A stretch of 64,000 bases of DNA from Bog-756 sp963837805 (GTDB taxonomy: Bacteria; Actinomycetota; Acidimicrobiia; Acidimicrobiales; RAAP-2), in contig CAWIOU010000033.1 in assembly GCA_963837805.1 (NCBI GenBank), forward strand, positions 1 to 64,000. The letters are read 5' to 3'. Each line of letters opens with the position of its first letter. Positions within the stretch are counted from its first letter, which is position 1. A model generated the notes under the pieces. It was given only the letters and a program-made list of their open reading frames with translations, had not been told where the DNA came from and did not search any database. A program made the translations under genes and the position numbers. This document shows, piece after piece, positions 46,595 to 55,859 of this stretch.

Positions 46595-48175
46595 GACAGT
46601 CCGCGGCCCAACGGGAGGGAAGAGGTGAAGGCGATATCCTGCGCCCCGTAGAGAAGACGGAGCTCGATGCCGGCCTGGCCCGCGGCCTGCTCCACGGCGA
46701 CGCAAGCGGTCGTCAACTCCTCCCGACTGTCCGAGGTCACCGTCACGTACCCCGAGAACCGATACTGGGCGTGACCGTCGGCCAGCTCGACGTCGCGTTC
46801 CTCCACGCTCTCCTTCTCCCTGGTGTGCCGCGCCGTGACCAGGAAGCCGCCCCGTCTCCGCAACTCCCCATCGGCGAGATCAGCGGTGCGGGCCTGGGCC
46901 ACCTGACGTGCGGCCCGGCTCGGGCTGACCGGCTCCATGATCATGGTGATGGAGCGGCGGAGAGGTGAGAACAGCAACGGGCCGAGAAAGTCCGGGGTGA
47001 CGTCAACTCTGGGCCATTCGGCGATCCAATACGTGGTGTGCCACGTTGCATCGGTGTGCACGGCGTCCCAGGCCGGCTCGACGACCATGGGCCACGGCCA
47101 GCCCCTCGGCTGGCCCATCGGAGGTGCCGGCTGTCCGGAACCAGCCCGATCCGCTCGCTCGCCCAGCGCATCCGCCCGCTCGTTCAGAGCTGAGAACGCC
47201 TCGCCGATGATCCGGGCCAGCACGCCGGGGCCGAGGACCCCATCGACGGCGATGTCGGCGCTGTCGAGCGCCCGGTGCAGGTTGAGGACCTCGCGACCCA
47301 GGACGGCACCGATCCCGGCGAATCCCCCACCCAAGGAGCGCCGCGGCGCGGGACGAGCGCCCAGTTCGGATCGACAGGGCGATCAGGATCTGGTGGCGTC
47401 GGGTCACCGGCGCGGCTTCGTCGACCAGCGCCTGGTAGGAGAGGCGAGCGGGCGAATCACCACCGAGCACAGCATGTTCGGCCATGTGGCGGCGAACCGC
47501 GCCTCCGTCGTCGGGGAGACATGACTCGATCCACTGGACCCGGTGAACCTCGGAACCTTCACGCGCCAGTGACGAGAGCACCCGCGCCCACGAGGCAATC
47601 TGACCATCCTGGTCACGGGAGCCGAGCAGGGCGAAACTGTGGCCGCGCACGGCCAGCGCGGCGGTGGCCGTCCGGGCTCTGGCGTCGATCACCACCCCGA
47701 GCTCGAGCGCGGATCCTTCGGCCCCGAACGGCGCACCCCTGACCGTCAGCCCGTCGAAGACCCGCCGCGGACCTCCGGCACGAAGTCCTCCGGTCACCGG
47801 CCGGACGTCGACCATCCCGTGGGGTCCCCCGCTCGCTCCCACGGTGGCCACATGACCCTGCCCCGGAGCCGGGGCCAGTTGCCGCCGGGTCCCGGCCACG
47901 ACCGGCCACGACCATCGAACCACCAAGGGCAGCCACTGCTCACCCGTGCGTCCCCGGATCGGCCAGAAGGCGACGGCCAGACCGAAGGCCAGGCCGGTCA
48001 TGGCCAGCGCCACCCCTCCCACCGATGGTCGAGCTCGGATGGCTGCCACCCCGACGAGCAGACCGGCGGCCACAGAGGCAATCTGGCCTCCTCGCCAGCC
48101 GGCGATCATTCCACGGCGCTCCAGGGGAGAGAACCGGTACCGCGTCCGATCGGTTCGGTGGCTCTCGGGGGTCAC
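46591..48175 (-). pseudogene. SCO6880-like T4SS protein, one frameshift
   Basis: The GTG at 48175 overlaps the upstream stop (GTGA). The N-terminus has two membrane helices (QIASVAAGLLVGVAAI, VALAMTGLAFGLAVAFWPI); the cytoplasmic part continues to the frame change near 47,340, after RTGRSSRAAAL, and resumes with GIGAVLGREVLNLHRALDS to the end at 46591. The SCO6880/PrgI-like proteins accompany VirB4-type ATPases in actinobacterial conjugation systems and are thought to act as a membrane-linked partner. The indel is in a CG-rich run, so an assembly error is likely. Confidence 0.75.
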
Positions 48176-49923
48176 GTGCCGTCTCCGTTGCCCGGACCAC
48201 TGGGGCCGTTCTGCGGCGGCGTCACCGGCCGGCCCTGTGCCTCCGGCTCGATGGTCCGACTGATGAGTCGAACTCCGAGGCGGTCCCGGCCGAGGGTGTC
48301 GGTCAAGTTGGTTCCCATCGGCCGGGGCAACTGCTTGACGTATCCAGGGCCGCCGTCGGCGGAAGCGACCGCCGAGGAGCCGCCGGGGCCCGGAGATCCC
48401 GATGTTCCCGCGCCGCCGAGCGGGACGGACGGGTCCGGCCCCGCCCCCAAGGATGGGCGTCCACCGGAATCGGTGGTCCCGGTCCGGCTCCCCTCGCCAT
48501 GACCCCCCGAGGAGCGGCGGGCCGTCGCCGTGGCCTTGGGGTGGATCGCCCATGCGGGGATGCCCTGGCCCGGAGACTCCGTCGTCCCCACTCCGGTGGA
48601 CTCAGCCGACGAAGGCCCGGGGTCCGGCCGCGTCCCGGGAGGCCCATCTCCCCCAGGACCTGTTTCGGTGCCCGCCAATCCACCGCCGAGCCCGCCGAGT
48701 CCACCGCCAGATCCGCCCAGCCCGCCAGATCTGCCACCCCCCGCTCCGCCAAGCCCGGCGCGGCCGGACCCGCCGACGAGACCGCCCACTGATCCCGATG
48801 CCGCGCCGGCTACCGAGCCGGCCCCGGTCGCCAGCATGGCGGTGCGGGCCAACCCTCGGGCAGGAGCGCCGGCACTCTGGTGAGCGCGATGACTGAGTGA
48901 CTCGAGATGGCCGACCGCGCCTGCTTCGAGGAACGGCAGCAGTCGGAAGAGAGCCCACGGGGCAAAGGCGGCGAACAGAAGAAGGGCAGCGCCACCGAGG
49001 ACGGCCGCGAAGCCTCCGCCGCCGGAGTGGCCGGCGCCGGGCGAACCGCTCCCACCGGGCGAACCGCTCCCACCGGCCGAACCGGAGCCGGTCCCTCCGG
49101 CCAGGGCCCCGGCCGCCAGGCTCAGGACCGAGACGATGACGAACTTGCCCAACACGAGGGCGACCAGGGTGTCGACCAGTCGACGGCACCAGTGGGCGAT
49201 GGCCGGCCACGCCAGGCTGGCCAGAGCCAGCGGAAGGAAGAGCACGGCCACGTAGACCGCGGCGGCGCGGATCAGCAGCTCGACCCAGACCATCAACGCG
49301 CCGAACACGACGGCGAGCCCGCCAACGAACAGCACGAAGGCGGGGGCGGTGGGTTGGCCGGTGGCCGAGGTGGCGGACAGTCCCAGGGTCACCGTGGACA
49401 GAAAGTGCCCGCTGTCGAGGCCGGCTCCCCTCGAAACGGCGGCGCTCATGGCGTCGGTGACCGCCAGCCCGAGCTGGACCAGCTTCACCGCCACGGCCGT
49501 CAGCAGTATGGCCAACGGGACGTTCACCAGCACCGACCGGAGCAGCGCGGAGGCGTCCTGCCGGTAGATGGACTGCATGATCCCGATCAGGAGCATGGGC
49601 ACGATGACCACGCCGGCCAGTACCACCATGACCTGGTAGTGAGCCGTGAACCACGAGGCGCCGAGGTCGATCGTGGTGGTATCTGCAATCACCGCCCCGA
49701 TCTGGCCGAGCAGCCAGGTGGCACCGGTCGAGACCCAGCTGCCGAGCGCGTTGAGGACGCTGTCGGCACCGAACCCGACCAGGCTGGATGCGGCCGACCC
49801 CACTGCGCCTTTGACGCCTGACGCCACCTGACATGCCGGCCCGAGACCGGACGCTCCGAGCGAAAGGGCGGAGGACGGACATGACAGGTCGGGAATGATC
49901 GGGAGGCCCCCGACCGCAACCAC
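48172..49923 (-). CDS. VirB6/TrbL-like polytopic T4SS protein
   Basis: The protein has 583 residues, with GTG 49923. Six to eight hydrophobic helices occupy residues 60-330 (HYQVMVVLAGVVIVPMLLIG; LLTAVAVKLVQLGLAV; FVLFVGGLAVVFGALMVW). A Gly/Ser-rich low-complexity region (about 260-320 and 390-520) follows, unusual in length, then a soluble C-terminus. VirB6/TrbL proteins form the inner-membrane channel of T4SS. The gene sits in a run of minus-strand genes with start/stop overlaps. Confidence 0.8.
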   Translation of the reverse strand: MVAVGGLPIIPDLSCPSSALSLGASGLGPACQVASGVKGAVGSAASSLVGFGADSVLNALGSWVSTGATWLLGQIGAVIADTTTIDLGASWFTAHYQVMVVLAGVVIVPMLLIGIMQSIYRQDASALLRSVLVNVPLAILLTAVAVKLVQLGLAVTDAMSAAVSRGAGLDSGHFLSTVTLGLSATSATGQPTAPAFVLFVGGLAVVFGALMVWVELLIRAAAVYVAVLFLPLALASLAWPAIAHWCRRLVDTLVALVLGKFVIVSVLSLAAGALAGGTGSGSAGGSGSPGGSGSPGAGHSGGGGFAAVLGGAALLLFAAFAPWALFRLLPFLEAGAVGHLESLSHRAHQSAGAPARGLARTAMLATGAGSVAGAASGSVGGLVGGSGRAGLGGAGGGRSGGLGGSGGGLGGLGGGLAGTETGPGGDGPPGTRPDPGPSSAESTGVGTTESPGQGIPAWAIHPKATATARRSSGGHGEGSRTGTTDSGGRPSLGAGPDPSVPLGGAGTSGSPGPGGSSAVASADGGPGYVKQLPRPMGTNLTDTLGRDRLGVRLISRTIEPEAQGRPVTPPQNGPSGPGNGDGT

Positions 49924-49924
49924 G

Positions 49925-50338
49925 TCAGTGCACGCCCTGTCCGGTGTTGAAGAAGAAGTTGACGATGCCAGGCCCGGCGCCGATCAGAAGGGCCGCCAAC
50001 CCGGAGATGAGCACGGCCCGCCGACCGACGAAGCTCTGCTGGTAGTTCTGACCGTGGGAACCCAACGCCCAGGCCGCCGCGCCGACCACCAGTCCGACAA
50101 GGGACAGCGCCAGTGCCCATCCGTCCAGCCCGTTCATCAGGTGCTGCAACACGTTCCCACCGGGGAGGGCGTTGGTATCCGGGGTGAGCTGCAGGTTGGC
50201 CGCGGTCAGCGCGGCCCGGGTCGGCTGATGGGAGATCGGGGGAAACCGGAACACCCTGAGGTGGGCCGGCGGGTGAATCCGGGGGAGCGGGAGACCGGAA
50301 CGGGCAAACAAGTGGGCGGCGGAAAGGGCGGATCTCAT
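49925..50338 (-). CDS. DUF6112-like small membrane protein (VirB2/TrbC-like)
   Basis: The protein has 137 residues; ALTAANLQLTPDTNALPGG, then helices WALALSLVGLVVGAAAWAL and VLISGLAALLIGAGPGIVNFFF. The intervening SHGQNYQQSFVGRR is characteristic of the DUF6112 group that precedes VirB6-like genes in actinobacterial T4SS clusters and resembles VirB2/TrbC pilin precursors. The N-terminal 40 residues are Arg/Pro-rich and the true start may be further in. Its stop is one base from the next start. Confidence 0.75.
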   Translation of the reverse strand: MRSALSAAHLFARSGLPLPRIHPPAHLRVFRFPPISHQPTRAALTAANLQLTPDTNALPGGNVLQHLMNGLDGWALALSLVGLVVGAAAWALGSHGQNYQQSFVGRRAVLISGLAALLIGAGPGIVNFFFNTGQGVH

Positions 50339-50457
50339 GGATGGCCACAGTACGGAAGCAGACGCTACGTTTCAATACTTTTCATGATGTTTCATGATTT
50401 TCTCGTCCCGACGGCCCGAGAATCGCGCCCGTCCCACCGGCCTGTCATGCTTAGGCG

Positions 50458-51696
50458 GTGCAGCCGTACGTCATCGGGTACATCGCCTTGGGCGTCGTCG
50501 CGGTCGCCGCGGTGGTCCTGGCCAACTGGCTCGGACGGAGGGCCGGCCGGCGCAGCCTGCAACAGCGCCTGACCGCCCTGTCCAACCGACTGGGGGTCGA
50601 ACCCCCTGATGAGCGGGGTGTGGAACCGCTGCTCAGCCACCTCGAACGGGTGACCGGCGAGGCGGCCGAGGCGGTCACCGAGGCCAGCTCGGATGCCATC
50701 CGCCTCCGACGGGCGCTCGACACCCTCCCCCAGGGGGTCATCGTCTGTGACGAGAACGGAGACGTGGCCTTCCGCAACGCCAGGGCCGTGGCCTTGATGA
50801 ACAACCGTCATGGGGATGCCCTGGCCGCCCAGGCGGTGACCGAACTGCTCGAGAATGCCTGGCAGGACGGCTCGGCCGAGCGCACCCTCGATCTGTACGG
50901 ACCTCCCCGGCAGACGCTGACCGTGCGGACCAGGCTGGTCGACGACGGACGCCGGCCGCTCGGGGTGATCGCCATCATCGAGGACGTGTCCGAGCGTCGG
51001 CGACTCGAGGAGATCCGGCGTGACTTCGTGGCCAACGTGAGCCACGAGCTCAAGACCCCGATCGGTGCGCTCGGCCTGTTGGCGGAGACCCTCACCGTCG
51101 AGCCCGACCCGACGGTTGCCCAGCGCCTCGCCTCCCGGATCAACACCGAGGCCTTTCGGGTCAGTCGGATCATCGACGACCTGCTCGACCTCAGCCGCAT
51201 CGAGTCGGAGGAAGCTCCGCCACGGGAGCCGATCTACGTCAATCTGGTCATGGCCGAGGCGGTCGAGCGGGTCAAGTCGGCCGCCGATCAGCGGCGCATT
51301 ACCATCGAGCTCGATGAGCCCGACCCTCCGGTGCACGTACTCGGCGACCGTCGCCAGCTCGTGTCGGCCATGCACAGCCTGCTCGAGAACGCGGTGACCT
51401 TCTCCTACGAGGACTCGACCGTGCGCGTCGTCGGGAGCCAGGCCGGCCCGGAAGTGCACCTGGCCGTCATCGACCTCGGCGTGGGGATACCGACCCGCGA
51501 CCTCGAACGCATCTTCGAGCGCTTCTACCGCGTCGACCACGGCCGGAGCCGCGACTCGGGGGGCACCGGACTGGGACTGTCCATCGTCCGGCACGTGGCC
51601 AGCAACCACCAGGGCCACGTCGAAGTCGACTCGCGCGAGGGTGAGGGATCGACGTTCACCCTGGTTCTCCCCTGTCCTCCGGAGTACTCGGCATGA
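50458..51696 (+). CDS. senX3: Sensor histidine kinase, SenX3/PhoR-like
   Basis: The protein has 412 residues. One N-terminal membrane helix, a PAS-like region (DTLPQGVIVCDENGDVAFRN), HisKA with FVANVSHELKTPIGAL (phospho-His), and HATPase with SLLENAVTFSYED, VIDLGVGIPTRD and GGTGLGLSIVRHVA (N, G1, G2 boxes). Length and layout match SenX3 of mycobacteria, which with RegX3 responds to phosphate limitation. The AT-rich TTTCATGATGTTTCATGAT stretch upstream is the likely promoter. ATGA overlap with the regulator gene. Confidence 0.92.
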   Translation: MQPYVIGYIALGVVAVAAVVLANWLGRRAGRRSLQQRLTALSNRLGVEPPDERGVEPLLSHLERVTGEAAEAVTEASSDAIRLRRALDTLPQGVIVCDENGDVAFRNARAVALMNNRHGDALAAQAVTELLENAWQDGSAERTLDLYGPPRQTLTVRTRLVDDGRRPLGVIAIIEDVSERRRLEEIRRDFVANVSHELKTPIGALGLLAETLTVEPDPTVAQRLASRINTEAFRVSRIIDDLLDLSRIESEEAPPREPIYVNLVMAEAVERVKSAADQRRITIELDEPDPPVHVLGDRRQLVSAMHSLLENAVTFSYEDSTVRVVGSQAGPEVHLAVIDLGVGIPTRDLERIFERFYRVDHGRSRDSGGTGLGLSIVRHVASNHQGHVEVDSREGEGSTFTLVLPCPPEYSA

Positions 51697-52496
51697 GCAA
51701 GAACATGGGCAAGAAATCGGCGGAGCCCGACGTCACCCAGACCAAAGTGCTCCTCGCCGAGGACGACGAATCCTTCATCGACGCGCTGGTCATCGGGCTG
51801 GCCAGGGAGGGGTTCGACGTGACGGTGGCCCGTGACGGAAACGAGGCGCTCCGGCTGTTTGCCGCCGACGAACCGGACCTGGTGCTGCTCGACCTGATGC
51901 TGCCCCGGCTGTCCGGTATCGACGTGTGCCGGTCGATCCGGGCCCGGTCGGCGGTGCCGATCATCATGGTCACCGCCAAAGGAACCGAGATCGACACGGT
52001 GGTCGGCCTTGAGGTGGGGGCGGACGACTACGTGGCCAAGCCCTATCGGCTCCGCGAGCTGGTGGCCCGCATGCGAGCCGTGTTGCGGCGCACGCCCTCG
52101 GGCGACCAGGCCCATTCAGCCAAGTCGCCCGACGGACCCGTTCCCCTCGCCGCCCAGGGGAACGGCCACGACCAGGCGAGGACGACGGCCGTCCTCGAGG
52201 CCGGTGGGATCCAGATCGATCCCGATCGTCACCTCGTCTTCGTCCGGGGATCAGATGTCCATCTCCGGCGCAAGGAGTTCGAGCTCCTGTCCCTGTTGAT
52301 GGAGAACGCCGGTCGGCTGCTCACCCGCGACGTCCTCATCGACCGGATCTGGGGTTCGGACTACTTCGGCGACACCAAGACGCTCGACGTCCACATCAAA
52401 CGATTGCGCAGCCACGTGGAGGAGGATCCCTCCTCGCCCAAGCTGATCACCACCATCCGTGGGGTCGGGTACCGGTTCGACGCTCCCCGCGAGTGA
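51693..52496 (+). CDS. regX3: OmpR/PhoB-family response regulator, RegX3-like
   Basis: The protein has 267 residues: receiver with acidic pair LLAEDDESF, phospho-Asp in LVLLDLMLPRLSG, and Lys in YVAKPYRLRELVARM; winged-helix effector LRRKEFELLSLLMENAGRLLT, TKTLDVHIKRLRSHVE, and TIRGVGYRF. An insertion of about 40 residues links the domains (residues 130-170), making it longer than RegX3 of mycobacteria (about 230). Overlaps the kinase gene by 4 nt, so they form one operon. No pst or phoU genes lie in the window to test a phosphate role, but ppgK and CHAD polyphosphate genes lie 15 kb away. Confidence 0.92.
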   Translation: MSKNMGKKSAEPDVTQTKVLLAEDDESFIDALVIGLAREGFDVTVARDGNEALRLFAADEPDLVLLDLMLPRLSGIDVCRSIRARSAVPIIMVTAKGTEIDTVVGLEVGADDYVAKPYRLRELVARMRAVLRRTPSGDQAHSAKSPDGPVPLAAQGNGHDQARTTAVLEAGGIQIDPDRHLVFVRGSDVHLRRKEFELLSLLMENAGRLLTRDVLIDRIWGSDYFGDTKTLDVHIKRLRSHVEEDPSSPKLITTIRGVGYRFDAPRE

Positions 52497-52518
52497 AGGC
52501 GACCGGTCGCCACACAGG

Positions 52519-53805
52519 TCATCTCTTGGCTTCGATGACCGTCTCGCCCCGCAGATACGGGCGCAGCACCTCGGGCAGCACCACCGAACCGTCGGCCTGA
52601 CGGCCGGTTTCGACGACCGCAGCCCAGATGCGGGCCCACGCCAACGCCGATCCGTTGAGGGTGTGCACGAGTACCGGCCCGCCGCCCTCCGGCCGGTACC
52701 GGATATTGGCCCGTCGGGCCTGGTAGTCGGTGCACCAGCTGACCGAGGAGACCTCCAGCCACTGGTCCACGCCCGGCGAGTAGACCTCGAGGTCGAAGGT
52801 ACGGGCCGCCGAGATACCCATGTCGCCGGCGCAGAGATCGAGGACCCGGTACTGGAGGCCGAGCTCGGTCAGGAGGTGCTCGGCCCGGGCCACCATGTCG
52901 GTCAACTGAGCCGCGGCCTGACCGGGTGTGGTGAACGCGAACAACTCGACCTTGTCGAACTCGTGGACCCGCAGCAGGCCTCTGGTGTCGCGCCCGGCAG
53001 CGCCGGCTTCCCGCCGGAAGCACGACGTCGCCGCCGTCAGACGCAACGGGAGGTCGGCCTCGTCGACGATGTCGCCCCGCCACATCGAGGCCAGCGGGAC
53101 CTCGGCGGTCGGGATGGCCCAGAGGTCGTCGCGCTCGATGTGGTAGGCGTCCTCCTCGAACTTCGGGAGGTGTCCGGTCGACACCATGGTCTCGGTGAGC
53201 ACCATGGTGGGCGGCCGCACCTCTTCGAAGGCGTCGGCGTGGCTGTCGAGGGCGAACGAGGTCAGTGCCCGGAGCAATCGCGCACCGAAACCGCGGTAGA
53301 GCGGGAACATCGATCCCGAGAGCTTCGCTCCTCGCTCCATGTCCAGCAGGCCCAGGTCCACACCGATCTCCCAGTGGGGGACCCGTTGGGCCTCGGTGTA
53401 GACGGGCTCGGGATCGGGCCACGACCGAGCCACCACGTTGTCCTCGGGTCCGTCCCCGTCCGGGGCATCCTCCGACGGGAGATTGGGCAGGATGAGGAGG
53501 GCCTGGCGAACGTCGACCTGGGCGGCGTCGGCCACGGCACTGAGAGCCCGTTCCTCGTCTCCGACCTCTCGGCTGCGGGCGGCGAGCTCCTCGGCGGCGG
53601 TGACATCCCCACCCCGCCGGGCCTCACCCACCTGCCTCGAGAGGGACTTGACCTCGGCTCGGAGCTCGTCCCGGCGGCCGATGGCTCTCCGGGCCGCCTC
53701 GTCGAGCTCGACCAGATGGTCGACCTCGGCCGGAGCCACTCCTCGTCGGCCGAGGGCGGCTTTCACCGACCCACTGTCGTCTCTCACCATGCGGATATCG
53801 ATCAT
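52519..53805 (-). CDS. serS: Seryl-tRNA synthetase
   Basis: The protein has 428 residues. ATG 53805 gives the normal N-terminus MIDIRMVRDDSGSVKAALGRRG. The tRNA-binding coiled coil (AEVKSLSRQVGEARR and following) precedes the class II core with motif 2 CFRREAGAAGRDTRGLLRVHEF and motif 3 NGSALAWARIWAAVVE. It charges tRNA-Ser. It is an essential housekeeping gene, so this segment is true chromosome. It diverges from the ABC ATPase (18 bp between starts). Confidence 0.97.
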   Translation of the reverse strand: MIDIRMVRDDSGSVKAALGRRGVAPAEVDHLVELDEAARRAIGRRDELRAEVKSLSRQVGEARRGGDVTAAEELAARSREVGDEERALSAVADAAQVDVRQALLILPNLPSEDAPDGDGPEDNVVARSWPDPEPVYTEAQRVPHWEIGVDLGLLDMERGAKLSGSMFPLYRGFGARLLRALTSFALDSHADAFEEVRPPTMVLTETMVSTGHLPKFEEDAYHIERDDLWAIPTAEVPLASMWRGDIVDEADLPLRLTAATSCFRREAGAAGRDTRGLLRVHEFDKVELFAFTTPGQAAAQLTDMVARAEHLLTELGLQYRVLDLCAGDMGISAARTFDLEVYSPGVDQWLEVSSVSWCTDYQARRANIRYRPEGGGPVLVHTLNGSALAWARIWAAVVETGRQADGSVVLPEVLRPYLRGETVIEAKR

Positions 53806-53823
53806 GACGATGACAACGGTAGC

Positions 53824-55086
53824 GTGACCCCCCGTGGACGACCCGATCACTCCGACAGCTGCCCGGACGACATCCACGGCAAATCCGTCGGCAGACTCAT
53901 CGGCAGACCGTCGGCAGGTTCATCGTCAGACTCACCGGGAGGTTCATCGTCAGACTCACCGGCAGACTCATCGGCCGTGTCCCCGGCCGTCGTCTGCCAA
54001 GACATCGTCATCCGCTATGGCCCAACCGTGGCTGTCGACCGGCTGAGCTTCGTCGGGCAGGCCGGTCAGGTGGTGGCGCTGCTCGGCCCCAACGGCGCCG
54101 GCAAGACGAGCACCGTCGAGGCGCTGGAGGGCTATCGGAAGATCGAGAGCGGCTCGCTCCACGTCCTCGGACTCGACCCCGGCCGGGACCACGCCGCGCT
54201 GGTCCCCCGGATCGGCGTGATGCTGCAGCGCGGCGGCGTCTACCCGATGCTCGGCTCGGCCCAGGTCCTTCATCTGTTCTCCCAGTACTACGACAACCCC
54301 GAGGATCCGGACATGCTCATCGAACTGGTGGGACTCGGTGCCGTCCGCCGGACCCCGTGGCGACGGCTGTCCGGCGGCGAGCAGCAGCGCCTCGCCCTCG
54401 CTCTGGCGCTGGTCGGGAGGCCCGAGGTGCTCTTCCTCGATGAGCCCACAGCCGGCGTCGACCCCGAGGGCCGCCTCGCCGTCCGCTCGATCATCGCCGC
54501 CCAGCGCGACCGGGGCATCTGCGTGATCCTCACCACCCATGAGCTGGCCGAGGCCGAGCGCCTCGCCGACCAGGTGATCATCATCGATCGGGGCCGGATC
54601 CTGGCCGAAGGGAGTCCGTCGGCCCTGGCCGCTGGGAGCGCCGACGGCACCATCCGCTTCACCGCGGCACCAGACATCGACACCGCGCTACTGGTCGAGG
54701 CGCTGAACCGCGCGGTCGGCGGGGCCGCCGCACTCGACGAGGAGCGTCCCGGCTCCTACCGGCTCACGCCCGCGGTCGGCGCACCCGTACCGGCGGTCAT
54801 CGCCACCTTGGCTGGATGGCTGGCCGAGCGCGACCTCGCCCTCGGTGATCTGCGCACCGGGCAGTCCCTGGAGGAGGCCTATCTGGCCATCACCGGTTCC
54901 CGGGGGGACGTCGATCGGCCGGACGACGGGGACCGTGGGCCGGCGGGTGGGTCGTCGGATGACGGCGGGTCGACGGGTGACGGGGAGTCTGCGGCTGGAG
55001 ACGGTGCCCGACCGGCTGGGCGCGGGCGCGAGCGGCGATCCGGGCGATCGCGGAGGCGCCGCCCGTCCGGCGACGAGGGCCGGTGA
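53824..55086 (+). CDS. ABC transporter ATP-binding protein (ABC-2 export)
   Basis: The protein has 420 residues from GTG 53824, or 369 from GTG 53977 (VSPAVVCQDI), which avoids a low-complexity Ser/Asp N-terminus encoded by DNA repeats. Walker A LLGPNGAGKTS, signature RLSGGEQQRLALALAL, Walker B VLFLDEPTAGVDP and H-loop TTHE are present. The C-terminal tail is Gly/Asp/Arg-rich (about 70 residues). Permease follows with a GTGA overlap. Substrate unknown; antibiotic-type exporters share this organisation. Confidence 0.9.
   Translation: MTPRGRPDHSDSCPDDIHGKSVGRLIGRPSAGSSSDSPGGSSSDSPADSSAVSPAVVCQDIVIRYGPTVAVDRLSFVGQAGQVVALLGPNGAGKTSTVEALEGYRKIESGSLHVLGLDPGRDHAALVPRIGVMLQRGGVYPMLGSAQVLHLFSQYYDNPEDPDMLIELVGLGAVRRTPWRRLSGGEQQRLALALALVGRPEVLFLDEPTAGVDPEGRLAVRSIIAAQRDRGICVILTTHELAEAERLADQVIIIDRGRILAEGSPSALAAGSADGTIRFTAAPDIDTALLVEALNRAVGGAAALDEERPGSYRLTPAVGAPVPAVIATLAGWLAERDLALGDLRTGQSLEEAYLAITGSRGDVDRPDDGDRGPAGGSSDDGGSTGDGESAAGDGARPAGRGRERRSGRSRRRRPSGDEGR
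53890..53970. repeat. Short direct repeats in the ABC ATPase gene 5' region
   Basis: Units of GGTTCATCGTCAGACTCACC (twice) and CGGCAGACTCATCGG variants alternate between 53,890 and 53,970. They lie where the ATPase gene would encode a Ser/Asp-rich N-terminus, so start assignment there is uncertain. Confidence 0.75.
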
Positions 55087-55823
55087 GACCACTCACCGCC
55101 CAACTGCGGGCCGAACTGACCATGATCTTCACCAATGGCGAGACGGTGTTCCTGACGCTCGGCATCCCCGTGGTCTTCCTGCTCTTCTTCTCCGGGGTCC
55201 ACGTGCTCCCGACCGGGACCAGGCACCCGGTGAACTTCCTGGTTCCCGGGATCCTGGCCCTGGCCGTCATGTCCACGGCCATGACCGCACTCGGCATCGG
55301 CACCGGATTCGAGCGCGGCTACGGAGTCCTGAAGCGGCTGGGCGCGACCCCGCTCGGTCGGCCACGTCTGCTGGGCGCCAAGATCGCCGCCATCACCGCG
55401 GTCGAGCTCATCCAGGCCGCGGTGCTGGTCGCGGTCGGGTTCGCCCTGGGATGGAACCCGGGGGGACCAGCCGGCGCCGGCGCACTGGTCGGTGCGGCCA
55501 TCGGAGCCATGGTGCTCGGCACCGTCGCCTTCGGCGGTGTCGGCCTGTTTCTGGCCGGAACGCTGAAGCCGCTGGTCAACCTGGCCGTGGTCAACGGGCT
55601 CTTCGTGGTCCTGCTCCTCCTCGGAGGCATGCTCATTCCATTGGCCAAGCTCCCGGGCTGGCTGGCCGACATCGCCCGGGTCCTCCCGGCCTCGGCACTG
55701 GCCGATGCGCTGCATGCGACCCTCGGGCGTGGTGCACCGGTGTCCACCCGTGACTGGATCGTGCTGGTCGCCTGGGGGGTGGCCGCTCCGGTCGTGGCCG
55801 GGCTCACCTTCAACTGGGAATGA
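55083..55823 (+). CDS. ABC-2 type transporter permease
   Basis: The protein has 246 residues, with GTG 55083 overlapping the ATPase stop. LRAELTMIFTNGETVFLTLGIPVVFLLFF is the first amphipathic region and helix; GILALAVMSTAMTALGIGTGFERGYGVLKRLGATPL precedes the coupling segment. Five to six helices are seen. Together with the ATPase it should form a membrane exporter. A tandem 19-bp unit (AACTGGGAATGAGGCCGGC) spans the stop codon at 55,812-55,849. Confidence 0.9.
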   Translation: MRPLTAQLRAELTMIFTNGETVFLTLGIPVVFLLFFSGVHVLPTGTRHPVNFLVPGILALAVMSTAMTALGIGTGFERGYGVLKRLGATPLGRPRLLGAKIAAITAVELIQAAVLVAVGFALGWNPGGPAGAGALVGAAIGAMVLGTVAFGGVGLFLAGTLKPLVNLAVVNGLFVVLLLLGGMLIPLAKLPGWLADIARVLPASALADALHATLGRGAPVSTRDWIVLVAWGVAAPVVAGLTFNWE

Positions 55824-55859
55824 GGCCGGCAACTGGGAATGAGGCCGGCCTGACCGGAC

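Noticed and set aside
43565..46705. Single 1046-residue VirB4-VirD4 fusion protein as the natural gene
   Set aside because: The joining segment reads the ETADY repeat out of frame (TRPPT); the in-register repeat ends at a stop four bases before a VirD4 start, so two genes are more likely.
52459..53823. N-terminal extension of the ABC ATPase through the serS region
   Set aside because: It is antisense to serS, an essential enzyme; the ATPase homology begins at about 53,990.
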